Source: Draba incana (Eukaryota; Streptophyta; Magnoliopsida; Brassicales; Brassicaceae). From it: 64,000 nt of DNA. The translations under genes were made by a program, and so were the position numbers. The notes beneath the pieces are model-generated. The model ran no database searches, was not told the origin of the DNA, and saw only the letters and a program-made list of their open reading frames with translations. Positions within the stretch are counted from its first letter, which is position 1. Every line of letters begins with the position of its first letter. The stretch covers positions 21,695,756 to 21,759,755 of the forward strand of contig OY755204.1 in the NCBI GenBank assembly GCA_963576765.1, given 5' to 3'. Shown here in pieces: positions 49,066-59,715 of the stretch.

Positions 49066-50229
49066 TGATATGTCATGATTTTTACCTAGTTTAAGCCATG
49101 ATATAAGTCCTATATCTAGAGTCTTTGATGTGTTTTGTGTTGGTTTTAGAGTCTTTACAGGAACTAGACCGATTGGAGCAGAAAATATGTTTACTGGAGC
49201 TTTTGGAGCATTTTGGAGTATCGAGGAGGAAAGAGCTGAAAAGATCAAGTCAAAATCGGACAGAAGATCAAGCGTCGATCGACACAATCATTCCCTGTCG
49301 ATCGACACGAGCATTACGAGACACAAGATTTTTCCAGAGAGTGTGGTGTCGATCGACACTGTCTGGGTGTCGATCGACACGAGTACTTAATGAAGAAAAA
49401 TCCCAAATCGAAGATTTCCGTTTTTGCGAAGAAGGTTTCAGATGTTTACTTTTCTTTTCTAGTCGGTTTGGGACCTTTATATATACGTTTTAAGCCATTG
49501 TTTAGGCTTCGTGCTTTATTTTACTTAACTCTTTGATATATCTTTTAATAAAAACATGTTTTCATCATTGGATATGTCTGAGTAGTTTCCCTGTTAGGTT
49601 TAGGGATTTTCAAAGGTTGTTGATGATTTGCTAGATCTGATCATAATTGCTTAGGATTAATATCATTAGAAGTTCTTCATCTTAACTTGTTCTTATTGCT
49701 GATTTTTGTTTAGCTACCTTGAATCTGATCTAGGGTTTATTAATAGAAACGACAGTTTGATTGATAACCTAAACTAGTTTTTGATGAGCAAAATTCCTAT
49801 TCGCAAAGGAATTTGGCTTAGGGTTTTTTGAACAATTGAACCTGAAACTAATGCTTGTTTAGATTCATAGGATTCGCAAAGGAATTTGGTTTTCTTGGAT
49901 TTATTCATAGATAATATTCGCAGCGGAAGCTGGTTTGTTTTACTTTCGTGTTCATGTTTAGGAACTGAGCTTCATAAATCCTATTGCTAATTGATTATCT
50001 ACATATCTGATTCACCTGAGATTTCCCTGTGCCTAGCGCTTTTCTCTATTGATTCTCACAACCGTTTTAATTGCTTTGTTTACTTGCATTCTCATAATTC
50101 TGCTTAGCATAATCTGAACTCATTAAATCTATTGTGTTTCACTGATTCCCTGTGGATTTCGATATCTTAAGTACTGCATTGATCTCTTTGTTTGAGAGAG
50201 TAGCTCTTAGGTTTAATTTGAGCATATCA
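49066..50229 (+). repeat. LTR 1 of the Athila-like element
   Basis: 1164 bp from TGATATGTCATG to GAGCATATCA. It holds four TCGATCGACAC motifs at 49274-49381. The start resembles the LTR start of the tandem array at 6188-16721. Confidence 0.93.
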
Positions 50230-50358
50230 AATTTTGGCGCCGTTGCCGGGGAGTCATAACCATTAGATTTATTTTATTAGGATTTTGTCTAGGTCTTTTT
50301 ATATCTTGTTTTTATTTTTTGTTTTTGTTTTTCTCTCTTTGTTTTGCGTTTCAGGTAC

Positions 50359-53289
50359 ATGCGAAATCGCAATACCAGGTGCAGCAAGGACAAAGAACTT
50401 TTGGAACTGGAACTTGAGGATGTAGCACGCTTGGAACGAACCAATCGAAAAGCGACGAAAGAAGCTACGAAGATGGTTAAGCAGATAATGTTGTTCCAAA
50501 GAGATGATGGTTTCTTCGACAGAGAAGGGAACCGCTATAATGAAGATGGTCAGAGGCTAGACGAGGTTGGGAACGTGATAATTGATGAGGCTGAACAGCA
50601 GCGAGCCCGCGAGGAAGAAGAAGCAGAACGTGTTCGTGAAGATCCTGCAAGTCGCTCAACGCGCAGAGGATATCGCTCGACGCAACAGAGAGCTTGTTGT
50701 CGATCAACACCAGGAGGGTGTCGATCGACAGCCTGTCCAGAATCGCACTTTAGGAGATTTCAATCAACCGGACCAGTTCTATGCGAATCGAGCTGCGATT
50801 CGTCCTCCTGCTTTCCAGAGGAATGATTTTGAGCTGAAGCCTGCTTACTTCTCACTAGTAGCTCAACATCCCTTCCATGGCCTTCCCCATGAGCATCCGA
50901 TGGACCACATCGAAAATTTTGAAGACTTAGCTTCTAGCATCAAAGCTCAAGGAGTGTCTAGCGATTATCTTTTCTGCAAGCTATTCCCATACTCTCTTAG
51001 TGGGGAGGCTTCTTACTGGTTGAAGCAGCTTGAGCCTGGATCACTTACTACTTGGGAGGACACCAAGAACGCATTCCTGAACAACTTCTTTGATGATGCG
51101 AGATCAGAAGAGCTAAGAACGAAGATTACTTCTTTCAAGCAGGGTCCTGCAGAAGCTTTCAAGGCTGCGTGGACGCGACTTAAGTCCTATCAGAGAGATT
51201 GTCCTTACCATGGCTTCACAGATGTTCAGTTATTGGGCATTTTCTACAGAGGAGTGGACTGGAGGTATCAGATGGCACTGGATGCAGCGAGTAGTGGTAA
51301 CTTCAATACCAACTACCCAGCAGACGCGATCACTCTCATCGAGAACTTGGCTTCTAGCATCAGTACGAAGAATGCTGATTTTGAGAGGAAGCAGATGAGT
51401 GAGAACAAGGATGGTGGGAAGCACCTAGCTGAGATGAACGCAAAGCTGGATTCCATCAAGAGTATCCTTATGGGAAAGAAATTGGTACAGGGAGTTGAGA
51501 CAGCAGAAGAAGATGTGAACTACATCAACCAAGCCGGATTTCAGAAGTATGGGAATCAGCAAGGCTATCAGAAGCCCTTCCAGAGCAACAACTTCAACAG
51601 AAGCTATGGTTCATCATCTTATCAGAAACCCCCTGAGCAGGACAATGAAGTGAAAGCTATGCTTGTGGAACTCCTAGAGGGACAGCAGAAGTTGGAAGTT
51701 ACTTTCAATGGACAGTTGGACTCCGTCTACCAAGATCTTAATGGGAAATTCGAGTCGTTAAGCACACACGTTAAGAAGTTGGATGTTTAGGTAGCCCAAA
51801 CTGCTAGTTCCATCAAGCGACAAGAAGGATTTCTACCTGCGAAGACCGATGCAAACCCCAGGAATGCTTGCAATGCTGTTCAAACTGAAACAGAGGATTA
51901 TTTTGCGGAGTTCGATGAAATTTTTGGAACAGAGGAGACAGTGTCGATCGTCACTGTGCCTGAGTGTCGATCGACACGTGAAGAAAGGACCGAATCATTC
52001 GATGCTCATCTCGACGCAGGACAAGAAATTTTTCCAGAGGCTTCTCTGTCGATCGACAGAGATGGCTATCGATCGACACGGATCGCGAGTCACTTTCCAG
52101 AAATTCCAGACACTCTAGCGTCGATCGACAAGGGTCAGTGTCGATCGATACGTACAAAAAATCATGATCCTCCAAATCCAAAGACTCTTCTGTCGATCGA
52201 TACATCCTTATCTGTTGATCGACACGAGCCAGAAACATGCCCAGCATCGTCCAAATCTTCAGCCAAGGTAGAGGAGAACGTCTACAAGCCAAAGGTTCCT
52301 TTTCCCAGAGCTAGGAAGTCCAAGCAGGTAGCCAAAGAGGCCATGTGCAAGCAAATTATTGATAAGATCATGGTGGAGATGCCTCTGGTTGATGCGGTAA
52401 AACTTTCTCCTGCGCTTCGAAGATATGTCAAGCGTATTAGTCCTGAGGAAGGAGCATTGCTGACAAGAGACATTCAAGCGATTCTTTTGGGCACAGCTCC
52501 GGTTTCCAAGAAGAAGAAGAAGGAGATAGTGGTTTCTGAAGAGGTTAGCGCGATGATTCAGAGTAGAATTCCAGTAAAGCTGCCTGATCCAGGAAGCTTT
52601 GTGCTTAATTGCTCCATCTCCGAAAAACGTTTCCCTCATTCGCTGTGTGATTCATGATCTGGTATAAACCTGATGCCATTTCCGTAGCTGTAAGATTGGG
52701 GTTGACAGACTTTAAGACGACTAGGATGTCTTTTATCCTAGCAGATTGTTCTAGAAGGTTTCCTAAAGGTGTTCTAGAGGACGTGCCAATCAGAATTCAA
52801 GACTGCGTCATTCCTACAGACTTCGTGGTTTTGGAATACGATGAAGAACCTCAGGATCCTCTCATTCTAGGAAGGTCTTTCTTAGCTACAGCTGGAGCTA
52901 CTATTGATATGCGCAGAGGGAAGATCAAGCTTGATCTAGGTGATGTGGTCCTGGATTTTGACATGGATAAGACGCGAAGGAAACCCACTATCGATGGTCA
53001 AGCATTTTCTGTGGATACTTCAGAGGAAGAAGAGCTGATAAAGGAGCTTTCAGAAGACATTCCTCCTGAGATTGTCGACGATTTAGCCGTTATAGAAACG
53101 TCTCCAGAGATACCTCTTGAAGAGCCCAGGTATGACCCCCTTGTATCTCTTCTACATTCATTAAAGTTGAAAAAGCGGTTCCGCGCTCATGCAAGCATCG
53201 AGTTTCTCGAAAGCTTGGTTCTTTTTCTGATAAATGTGCAGGAATTCCTAAGGCAAGTAAGAGGAGTTCAAAACCGTTTGCAAAGATGA
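50359..53289 (+). pseudogene. Athila-type gag and protease, broken
   Basis: Gag starts near 50359 (MRNRNTRCSKDKELLELELE). A frameshift near 50640 moves it into the frame that runs from 50582 to 52657. The retrotransposon gag domain (FYANRAAIRPPAFQRNDFEL to GIFYRGVDWRYQMALDAASS) covers about 50778-51320. TAG at 51788-51790 interrupts the linker (LDV-stop-VAQ, probably from CAG). The linker at 51940-52230 encodes repeated SIDR/CRSTR peptides because TCGATCGACA motifs lie inside the coding sequence. Protease begins near 52585 (LPDPGSFVLNCSISEKRF); its active site region is spoiled by TGA at 52655 and a frameshift, then continues 52690-52990 (DPLILGRSFLATAGATIDM). No further pol domain follows. 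Confidence 0.88.
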
Positions 53290-54715
53290 GAATCATCATT
53301 CCTCAAGCGGTAAAAGAGAAAGGAGAAGCAGTCGTTCATGAGATGGTGCAGAAGACACAGAAGCTCTTTCCTGGAGTCATTCCATGGAAGAGTGCAGATC
53401 CTCCAGACATCTAAGTTCCTCGTTACAGTGAAGCTAACAGACTAAAAACAAGTCCTTAATGGGAGGCAACCCATTTGTAAGTCTTAATAATTATGTTTCT
53501 TTTTATTTTCTTTTACAATTTTATGTTTGGTGTGTTTTTGGTTTTGATTTTTAGGAGATAAAAACGTATGGATGAACTTCAGGAGCTTCTATCGAGCGAC
53601 GCAGTGGTCAAATCGCTCGACACTTGCAAAAATTCGATGGTGTCGATCGACACCATTGACAGTGTCGATCGACACCATTGACAGTGTCGATCGACACCCC
53701 CCTCCAGGTTACGTTTTTCTTTTCAAAATTTTGATTCCTTCTGTTTTCGATCTATTTTATTCACCGATCTTAGGCTTAATAACACTGGGGACAGTGTTGT
53801 TTAAGTCTGGGGGAGGTAGTTGCTAATTATTGTGTTTTCATTTTGAGTTTTTTGTGGTGTTTTCAAAAAATTTTGTTTTATTCGGGTCGAAACTCCCCTT
53901 TCCAACTTACTTTGAACAGCACTCATGGACCATTACTAATGCAAGTTGATTGGTTTTACAAGGTGGGTAGCTGGAAGTGGATCGGTTTAACGGAGCGAGT
54001 TCAGATTTCTGGAGAACGCTAGAAAAGATGTCAAAGACCCCGCCCCTAATGAATCTCTAATTTCTTGTCAAGGGCATTAGTAATCGCAAGACTTGATTCA
54101 GCTTCTAAACACTTGAAATCGAGGACGGACCGCTCTTGAAAATTCTTCCCGAATGACGAGTACAACTGTCCTAGATCGAAAAAAAGAAAAAAGAAAAAGC
54201 CTCATGACCCTGTCTCCACAAGAACACCAGTAATGAGAGCTGATCTAGTGATCATAGAGATGCCAAGGAAAAAAAAAAAAAAAGTCTACAAAAAAGTGCA
54301 AGCATGCCAGAATAAAACGCTCAATCTCTGGTGGTAAAAGACCCTCTGCTGAGGTAACCACCGTCACAAAAAAAATCAATCATCAAAGGCATTGCATCTC
54401 TATGATATCCTTAATTGGATACAGTTTCAGAGGGAAGAGAGAGGGTGAAACGCAGGAAAGTGTTCAAGGAAGTAAAAGAATCTAGAAGGTCCAGCGATCG
54501 ATATTCCCTCGATGAGACCGCACCTAAATAACTAAAGGGGTTTGCGACTGAAAGTCTGAGATTTTCTAAGGGGTTTGGATTCAATCTGGAAGACTGCTAT
54601 ATTTCTAGGGAAACATCGAAGTATCACCGGATTAGCTTTGCAAAGGTATGTGGTTCCTAAAGGAGTGAGTACACTGTTTTGCTTAGGGACAAGCAAAAGC
54701 TAAGTCTCGGGGAGT
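53290..54715 (+). other. 3' non-coding region of the Athila-like element
   Basis: After a short remnant frame (IIIPQAVKEKGEAVVHEMVQ near 53291) no coding sequence is seen. Three direct GTGTCGATCGACACC motifs lie at 53641-53697. ACACTGGGGACAGTGTTG and GTCTGGGGGAGGT (about 53779-53817) are the same blocks seen reversed in the 6188-16721 array. TCTCGGGGAG just before LTR 2 is the likely polypurine tract. Confidence 0.7.
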
Positions 54716-55900
54716 TGATATGTCATGGTTTTTACCTAGTTTAAGCCATGATATAAGTCCTATATCTAGAGTCTTTGTTGTGTTTTGTGTTGGTTTTAGA
54801 GTCTTTACAGGAACTAGACCGATTAGAGCAGAAAAGATGTTTATTGGAGCTTTTGGAGCATTTTGGAGTATCGAGGAGGAAAGAGCTGAAAAGATCAAGT
54901 CAAAATCGGACAGAAGATCAAGCGTCGATCGACACAATCATTCCCTGTCGATCGATACGAGCATTACGAGACACAAGATTTTTCCAGAGAGTGTGGTGTC
55001 GATCGACACTGTCTGGGTGTCGATCGACACTGTCTGGGTGTCGATCGACACGGGTACTTAATGAAGAAAAATCCCAAATCAAAGATTTCCGTTTTTGCGA
55101 AGAAGGTTTCAGATGTTTACTTTTCTTTTCTAGTCGGTTTGGGACCTTTATATATACGTTTTAAGCCATTGTTTAGGCTTCATGCTTTATTTTACTTAAC
55201 TCTTTGATATATCTTTTAATAAAAACATGTTTTCATCATTGGATATGTCTGAGTAGTTTCCCTGTTAGGTTTAGGGATTTTCAAAGGTTGTTGATGATTT
55301 GCTAGATCTGATCATAATTGCTTAGGATTAATATCATTAGAAGTTCTTCATCTTAACTTGTTCTTATTGCTGATTTTTGTTTAGCTACCTTGAATCTGAT
55401 CTAGGGTTTATTAATAGAAACGACAGTTTGATTGATAACCTAAACTAGTTTTTGATGAGCAAAATTTCTATTCGCAAAGGAATTTGGCTTAGGGTTTTTT
55501 GAACAATTGAACCTGAAACTAATGCTTGTTTAGATTCATAGGATTCGCAAAGGAATTTGGTTTTCTTGGATTTATTCATAGATAATATTCGCAGCGGAAG
55601 CTGGTTTGTTTTACTTTCGTGTTCATGTTTAGGAATTGAGCTTCATAAATCCTATTGCTAATTGATCATCTGCATATCTGATTCACCTGAGATTTCCCTG
55701 TGCCTAGCGCTTTTCTCTATTGATTCTCACAACCGTTTTAATTGCTTTGTTTACTTGCATTCTCATAATTCTGCTTAGCATAATCTGAACTCATTAAATC
55801 TATTGTGTTTCACTGATTCCCTGTGGATTTCGATACCTTAAGTACTGCATTGATCTCTTTGTTTGAGAGAGTAGCTCTTAGGTTTAATTTGAGCATATCA
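54716..55900 (+). repeat. LTR 2 of the Athila-like element
   Basis: 1185 bp. It is 21 bp longer than LTR 1 because of one extra GTGTCGATCGACACTGTCTGG unit near 55018-55038. Otherwise the two are nearly identical. Confidence 0.93.
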
Positions 55901-56017
55901 AATTTTGGCGCCGTTGCCGGGGAGTCATAACCATTAGATTTATTTTATTAGGATTTTGTCTAGGTCTTTTTATATCTTGTTTTTATTTTTTGTTTTTGTT
56001 TTTCTCTCTTTGTTTTG

Positions 56018-56404
56018 TGTGTCGATCGATACCCCCTGTTTTAAATGCTGAATTTGTTTAATCGTTGCGAATTGTTGTTTGCTCTCGTAGAATTGATAAT
56101 CTATTTCCCTATTTTATATCCGATAGACGGGATGACCGCTCCACTAAGTATTTATTAAATACTTACGCAACTCTGTTTTTCCCTTTGAGTTGCAGGTAAT
56201 AGAAATGTGTGATCGCGGAATCAAGGCCAGTGAAAAGGATGATATGATGTTTTAATTGTTTCTGTTTAGTCTAGTGAAACCTGGTGTTTAGGTTGCTAGA
56301 TTTTTATTATTTCTGGAATTTGATTATGAAATTTTTGAATTATTTTATGAGAATTTCCGCAACTGTTAAAAAAAATAATAATAAATAAAAATTTGTGTGT
56401 TACA
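56018..56404 (+). repeat. 3' LTR remnant of the chromovirus-like element
   Basis: It matches the last about 380 bp of the LTR at 45887-46890, from GTGTCGATCGATACC to GTGTTACA. The join with the Athila-like leader is abrupt at about 56017. Confidence 0.9.
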
Positions 56405-56508
56405 TGAACAATTGTACACACTTTCATAAACATTTCTCAGTACTCCTCTTTGGCAAAAAGACATTTCTCATTACTCTCTTGATAACGATTTGGGTGGACA
56501 ATATAGCA

Positions 56509-57465
56509 GGGGAATTACAAACATGCCACCTTTAAAAATATTTTTTTCAAATATGACACCTTAAAAAATTTATTGCAAACATTCCACACTTTATAGAAAA
56601 AAACAAAATTATTATTTTGTTTTCTCTCTCAAAACTCAAACTCTAAACTCTACCCCCAGTCTTCGTACTCAAGGTAGTGGTCGATGCGGTGTGTAAGCTA
56701 TGCCAACTTTCTAATGAAATCATTAACCATGTTCTCTTCATGTATTCGGTGGCTTATAACCCATGGTCTAGTGTGGGGTTGCCGATGGTGACCTCTGGCC
56801 TCTCCTCTGTTTTTGAAGATAATTTGTCCTATGTTCTTGATATGATGGGGGAATATGAGTCTGACCGAGGAGGTGAGATTAGCTATCCCATGGATTTTGT
56901 GGTTTATTTGGAAGAATTGTAATTCTATTCTTTATGCTCATCACCAACTTGCGTTAAGTTGTGTAATTAAACAAGCTTTTGAGGAGGCTATGTTATGGTC
57001 GGTTGTTAACAGTAAAGGGGGAGGAAGAGATTGAGCATGGTGTAAGAATCTCGGAACGGGAGGCTAGATGGAAAGCTCAGGAAGTTGGTTCGGTTAAGTG
57101 TAATGTGAACTCCACTTGGCATAATGCGGTTTTACATGATTTGATCGCTCGTGAAGCAATGATATAACATCTTTTGGCCCTTTTACATGGGTGATAATGT
57201 TGGTGTCTCTGTTTTGTTTCATGTTTTCATTTGGTTTGTTTTTTGTTTCATGAACTCTTGTGTGCTTCTTATAATATCATAACCAGACGGTTTTTTTATT
57301 AAAAATTCTATCCCCAAAAAATATACCATAAATTTAAAATAGTTAACTCAAACCCAAAAAATTTATAAGTTAAGTTAAAAAAAAGATGGCATTCTTGCAA
57401 AGATTTTCAAACAATGGCATAACTGTAAAGTAGCATGCCAATAGTGACATATCATGAAAATTCTC
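56509..57465. mobile_element. Small Mutator-like element of the same family as 27924-38113
   Basis: The left end GGGGAATTACAAACATGCCACC and right end ...GCATGCCAATAGTGACATATC...ATTCTC resemble the TIRs at 27924 and 38113. Multiple ATGCCAC-like units lie in both ends. No matching 9-bp duplication was found (AATATAGCA against ATCAAATAT), so one end may have been rearranged. It carries a LINE fragment. Confidence 0.7.
56674..57170 (+). pseudogene. LINE ORF2 C-terminal fragment (zinc-binding region and RNase H edge)
   Basis: CKLCQLSNEIINHVLF near 56692-56740 is the zinc-binding motif (C-x2-C, H) found after RT in plant LINE ORF2 proteins. After a frameshift near 56885 the frame shows ISWILWFIWKN, again typical. 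A second frame ends VKCNVNSTWH (near 57092), the start of a LINE-type RNase H. Frameshifts and lack of RT make it a fragment, probably captured by the surrounding Mutator-like element. Confidence 0.72.
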
Positions 57466-58767
57466 ATCAAATATCTACAAATTAAAATTTATTTAGGGTG
57501 TGTTTGGTTGGATTATAGAAATTTTCTAGAACTTTCTAAAGCATTTTTACAACATTTGTTTTCCAATGATGCTTTCAATATTATAGCAAAAACCGTATAA
57601 AGTTATAGCTTCTACAACCTTATCTTTTTTTCCATGTTTTATCTTCTTTTTACTATTTGTATGATGGAGTTGAGAAATATGAGGGTAAAAAGTGAGATTT
57701 GGATTGCCATCATTTACATGTAAAACTAATTTGAAATTCACTCAAAATCTCTCAAGTAAAAGGAGTTGTTAAACTCTATCAAAAATGAATAACAAAAGAT
57801 TTGAAATGATCATTTGAAATCTTTGATTGAATAACAATGTATTTCAAACTCTTTTAATGAGGAGATTGTAAATCCTAAAACCAATAATACTAAATTTTGA
57901 ATTCTTTTGATAAAGAGATTGTAAATACTAGAACCAATAACACTAGATTTTAAATTCTATTATGAATCCATCTTTGAATAACAATGGATTATGTTTGGAT
58001 TTAAACTCCATTACAATCCATCATTGAAAACACAAAAAAAACCTTGCAAATGATCATACATTTACGTTATATATATATACATTTTTCAAGATTTTTATTT
58101 TTTCATCTCTTTCTTTTTTCTTTCCAAAGAAATAAAAAGGTTATATTTTTTCAATTTTCGTCTTTTTCACTTTCTAATCATTAAAAATTTATTTGAATTT
58201 TTTTTTTTTTTGATTTTATATATAATTTTCTATATTTTTATTTAAATGTTTTGTTTTGTTTCCAAATTCTAGAACCTAGTTATATTTTAAAATTCTAAAA
58301 ACGTTGGAAAAAATAATATAAATTTATACAACCGTAAAAAAATAGTAAAAACTTGAATAAATTATCAAATCTCTTATAAAAAGTAAAATGATTTTATTAG
58401 TGAATTCAAATCTATTATAAAAGTCAAAAGATTTTGTTAATATATTAGCAACAAATTTTAAAAATATTGAGAAGTTGTCAATCTTGGATTTCAAAATCAA
58501 TAATGAATCATTTTAAATGAATCAAGTCTTTAAAAAGCTAATGAGATTTAAAATCTTATGGAGTTGAATTAGAATCAACTATTAAATCAATTATTCTACT
58601 GCTTAAGTAAAAAAAACGATGTTATAACGTAAAAATCTACTAGCTAACTTCTACAACAATTAATCTACAATTACACTTGAACCAATCATCCACAAAATCA
58701 ATTTTGCACTATTTGTTTTGGTGATTCATTGCATCTTGCAAATGTTATTTTGCACAATTTAAACACC
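57466..58767. other. AT-rich stretch, possible foldback transposon remnant
   Basis: AGGGTGTGTTTGGTTGG at 57496 and ATTTAAACACCCT at about 58757-58769 look like inverted ends of a non-autonomous hAT-type element of about 1.27 kb, but no target duplication supports it. No gene is present. The interior has repeated AATCAATAATGAATCATTTTAAATG-like decayed sequence. Confidence 0.35.
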
Positions 58768-59484
58768 CTCATTACTCTCTTAGTCTCTTGATAACGATTT
58801 GGGTGGACAAGTTTGATACCTTTTTTTTTTTTTGTCGTCAGTTTGATACCTTTTAGTTTAGCCAAAAAAAAGGTTTGATACCTTTTATTTAAGTATGAAA
58901 TTTTTTTTTTTTATATTGTATAAATTTTTAAAACAGAAAAAATCCCAGTTCTATAAATAAGGGCTATCTACTCCTAAAACCCAAACCCAAACATTCAGAA
59001 AGCTCGTGATTTCAAAGCTCGAGAAGAAGAAAAAAATGTAAGAAATTGAAAATTACGCATTCCATTTGTCAAAATTTTATTAAAAATGGCGGTATATTTT
59101 CATACAAATCGTCTCTGAGTTTTATTTTGTTATTTGTTGTAATGAATTAGGGAAAATGGAAGTAGAAATGTGTTGAAGTCGATGGATTCTGAGCAACTAA
59201 GAGAGTACGGACATCGAGTGGTTAATTTCATTCCCGATTACTACAAAACCATAGAAGATTTCCCTGTTCTTAGCCAAGTTCAGGTCATTTTTCTGTTTCT
59301 TATTGTTCTGGGTAAATCAGTTTCATGGGTGCTTTATAGAAAACTAGGATTGTGAGAATTGGATTTGAAAAAGTTTCAAACTTTAGCTTGGAAATGTTGT
59401 GAAATTAGTTGTATTTGTACGTCTGGGGTTTAACCAAATTGGCATTTTTAGTGACTAATCGTCACATTGGGGTTTTTGTGTTTT

Positions 59485-59540
59485 TTCACAATGTTGAATT
59501 TTGTCACTTGTTTCACAATGTTGAATTTTGTCACTTGTAT
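59485..59540 (+). repeat. 28-bp tandem duplication
   Basis: TTTCACAATGTTGAATTTTGTCACTTGT occurs twice in a row in an intron-like stretch of the decarboxylase pseudogene. Confidence 0.9.
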
Positions 59541-59546
59541 GAACAT

Positions 59547-59715
59547 GGTTCCTTCACCCAAAGTAGGGAACAATCAAAATTAGTGAGGAACCATTTGTAA
59601 GCATTCATGTTAAAGGAGTCTGCAGTTTCTACACCGTCAATGTATTTTCGATACTCGGGACATATATACAAGCACTTCCAGCATACCGTATTCTGGAAGT
59701 GCTTGTATATGTTCC
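59547..59715 (-). pseudogene. Inverted decarboxylase exon segment with palindrome
   Basis: On the minus strand 59680-59547 encodes CPEYRKYIDGVETADSFNMN and WFLTNFDCSLLWVKE, the decarboxylase PLP-lysine region, opposite to the gene around it. The Lys of NMNA-[HY]-K-W is present (His is Tyr here). At its edge CATATATACAAGCACTTCCAG (59661-59681) is inverted as CTGGAAGTGCTTGTATATG (59694-59712), so the start of this exon is present in both directions. Confidence 0.85.

Larger units (their letters stand above)
49066..56017 (+). mobile_element. Athila-like gag-PR element with extra leader copy
   Basis: LTR 1 is 49066-50229 and LTR 2 is 54716-55900. The primer site TGGCGCCGTTGCCGGGG after LTR 1 (50234-50250) matches tRNA-Asp, as in Athila. 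The interior encodes gag and protease only, with no RT, RNase H or integrase, so it depended on another element. Unusually, LTR 2 is followed by the same primer site and leader (55901-56017), which then joins the 3' LTR remnant of the outer element. So this is LTR-internal-LTR-internal(partial), a truncated tandem copy. No right-hand target duplication remains. Confidence 0.88.
45887..56404 (+). mobile_element. Ty3/Gypsy element, chromovirus (Tekay/Del)-like, with nested element
   Basis: The 5' LTR begins TGTAACATCC and the 3' end reads TGTTACA, with a 5-bp duplication TGAAC at 45882-45886 and 56405-56409. The primer site TGGTATCAGAGC (46894-46905) is the classic match to initiator Met-tRNA. 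Gag and protease are recognisable, and the beginning of the RT region (EFEPGTTPISKAPYRM near 49018-49065) is cut by the Athila-like insertion at 49066. The rest of pol and the first about 620 bp of the 3' LTR are missing. The intact outer duplication shows one original insertion followed by internal rearrangement. Confidence 0.9.

Noticed and set aside
56674..57170. A host zinc-finger gene
   Set aside because: The Cys/His spacing and following W-I-L-W-F-I-W-K-N motif point to a LINE ORF2 tail, with frameshifts.
57495..58770. A complete hAT transposon
   Set aside because: The ends are weakly inverted and no 8-bp target duplication was found.
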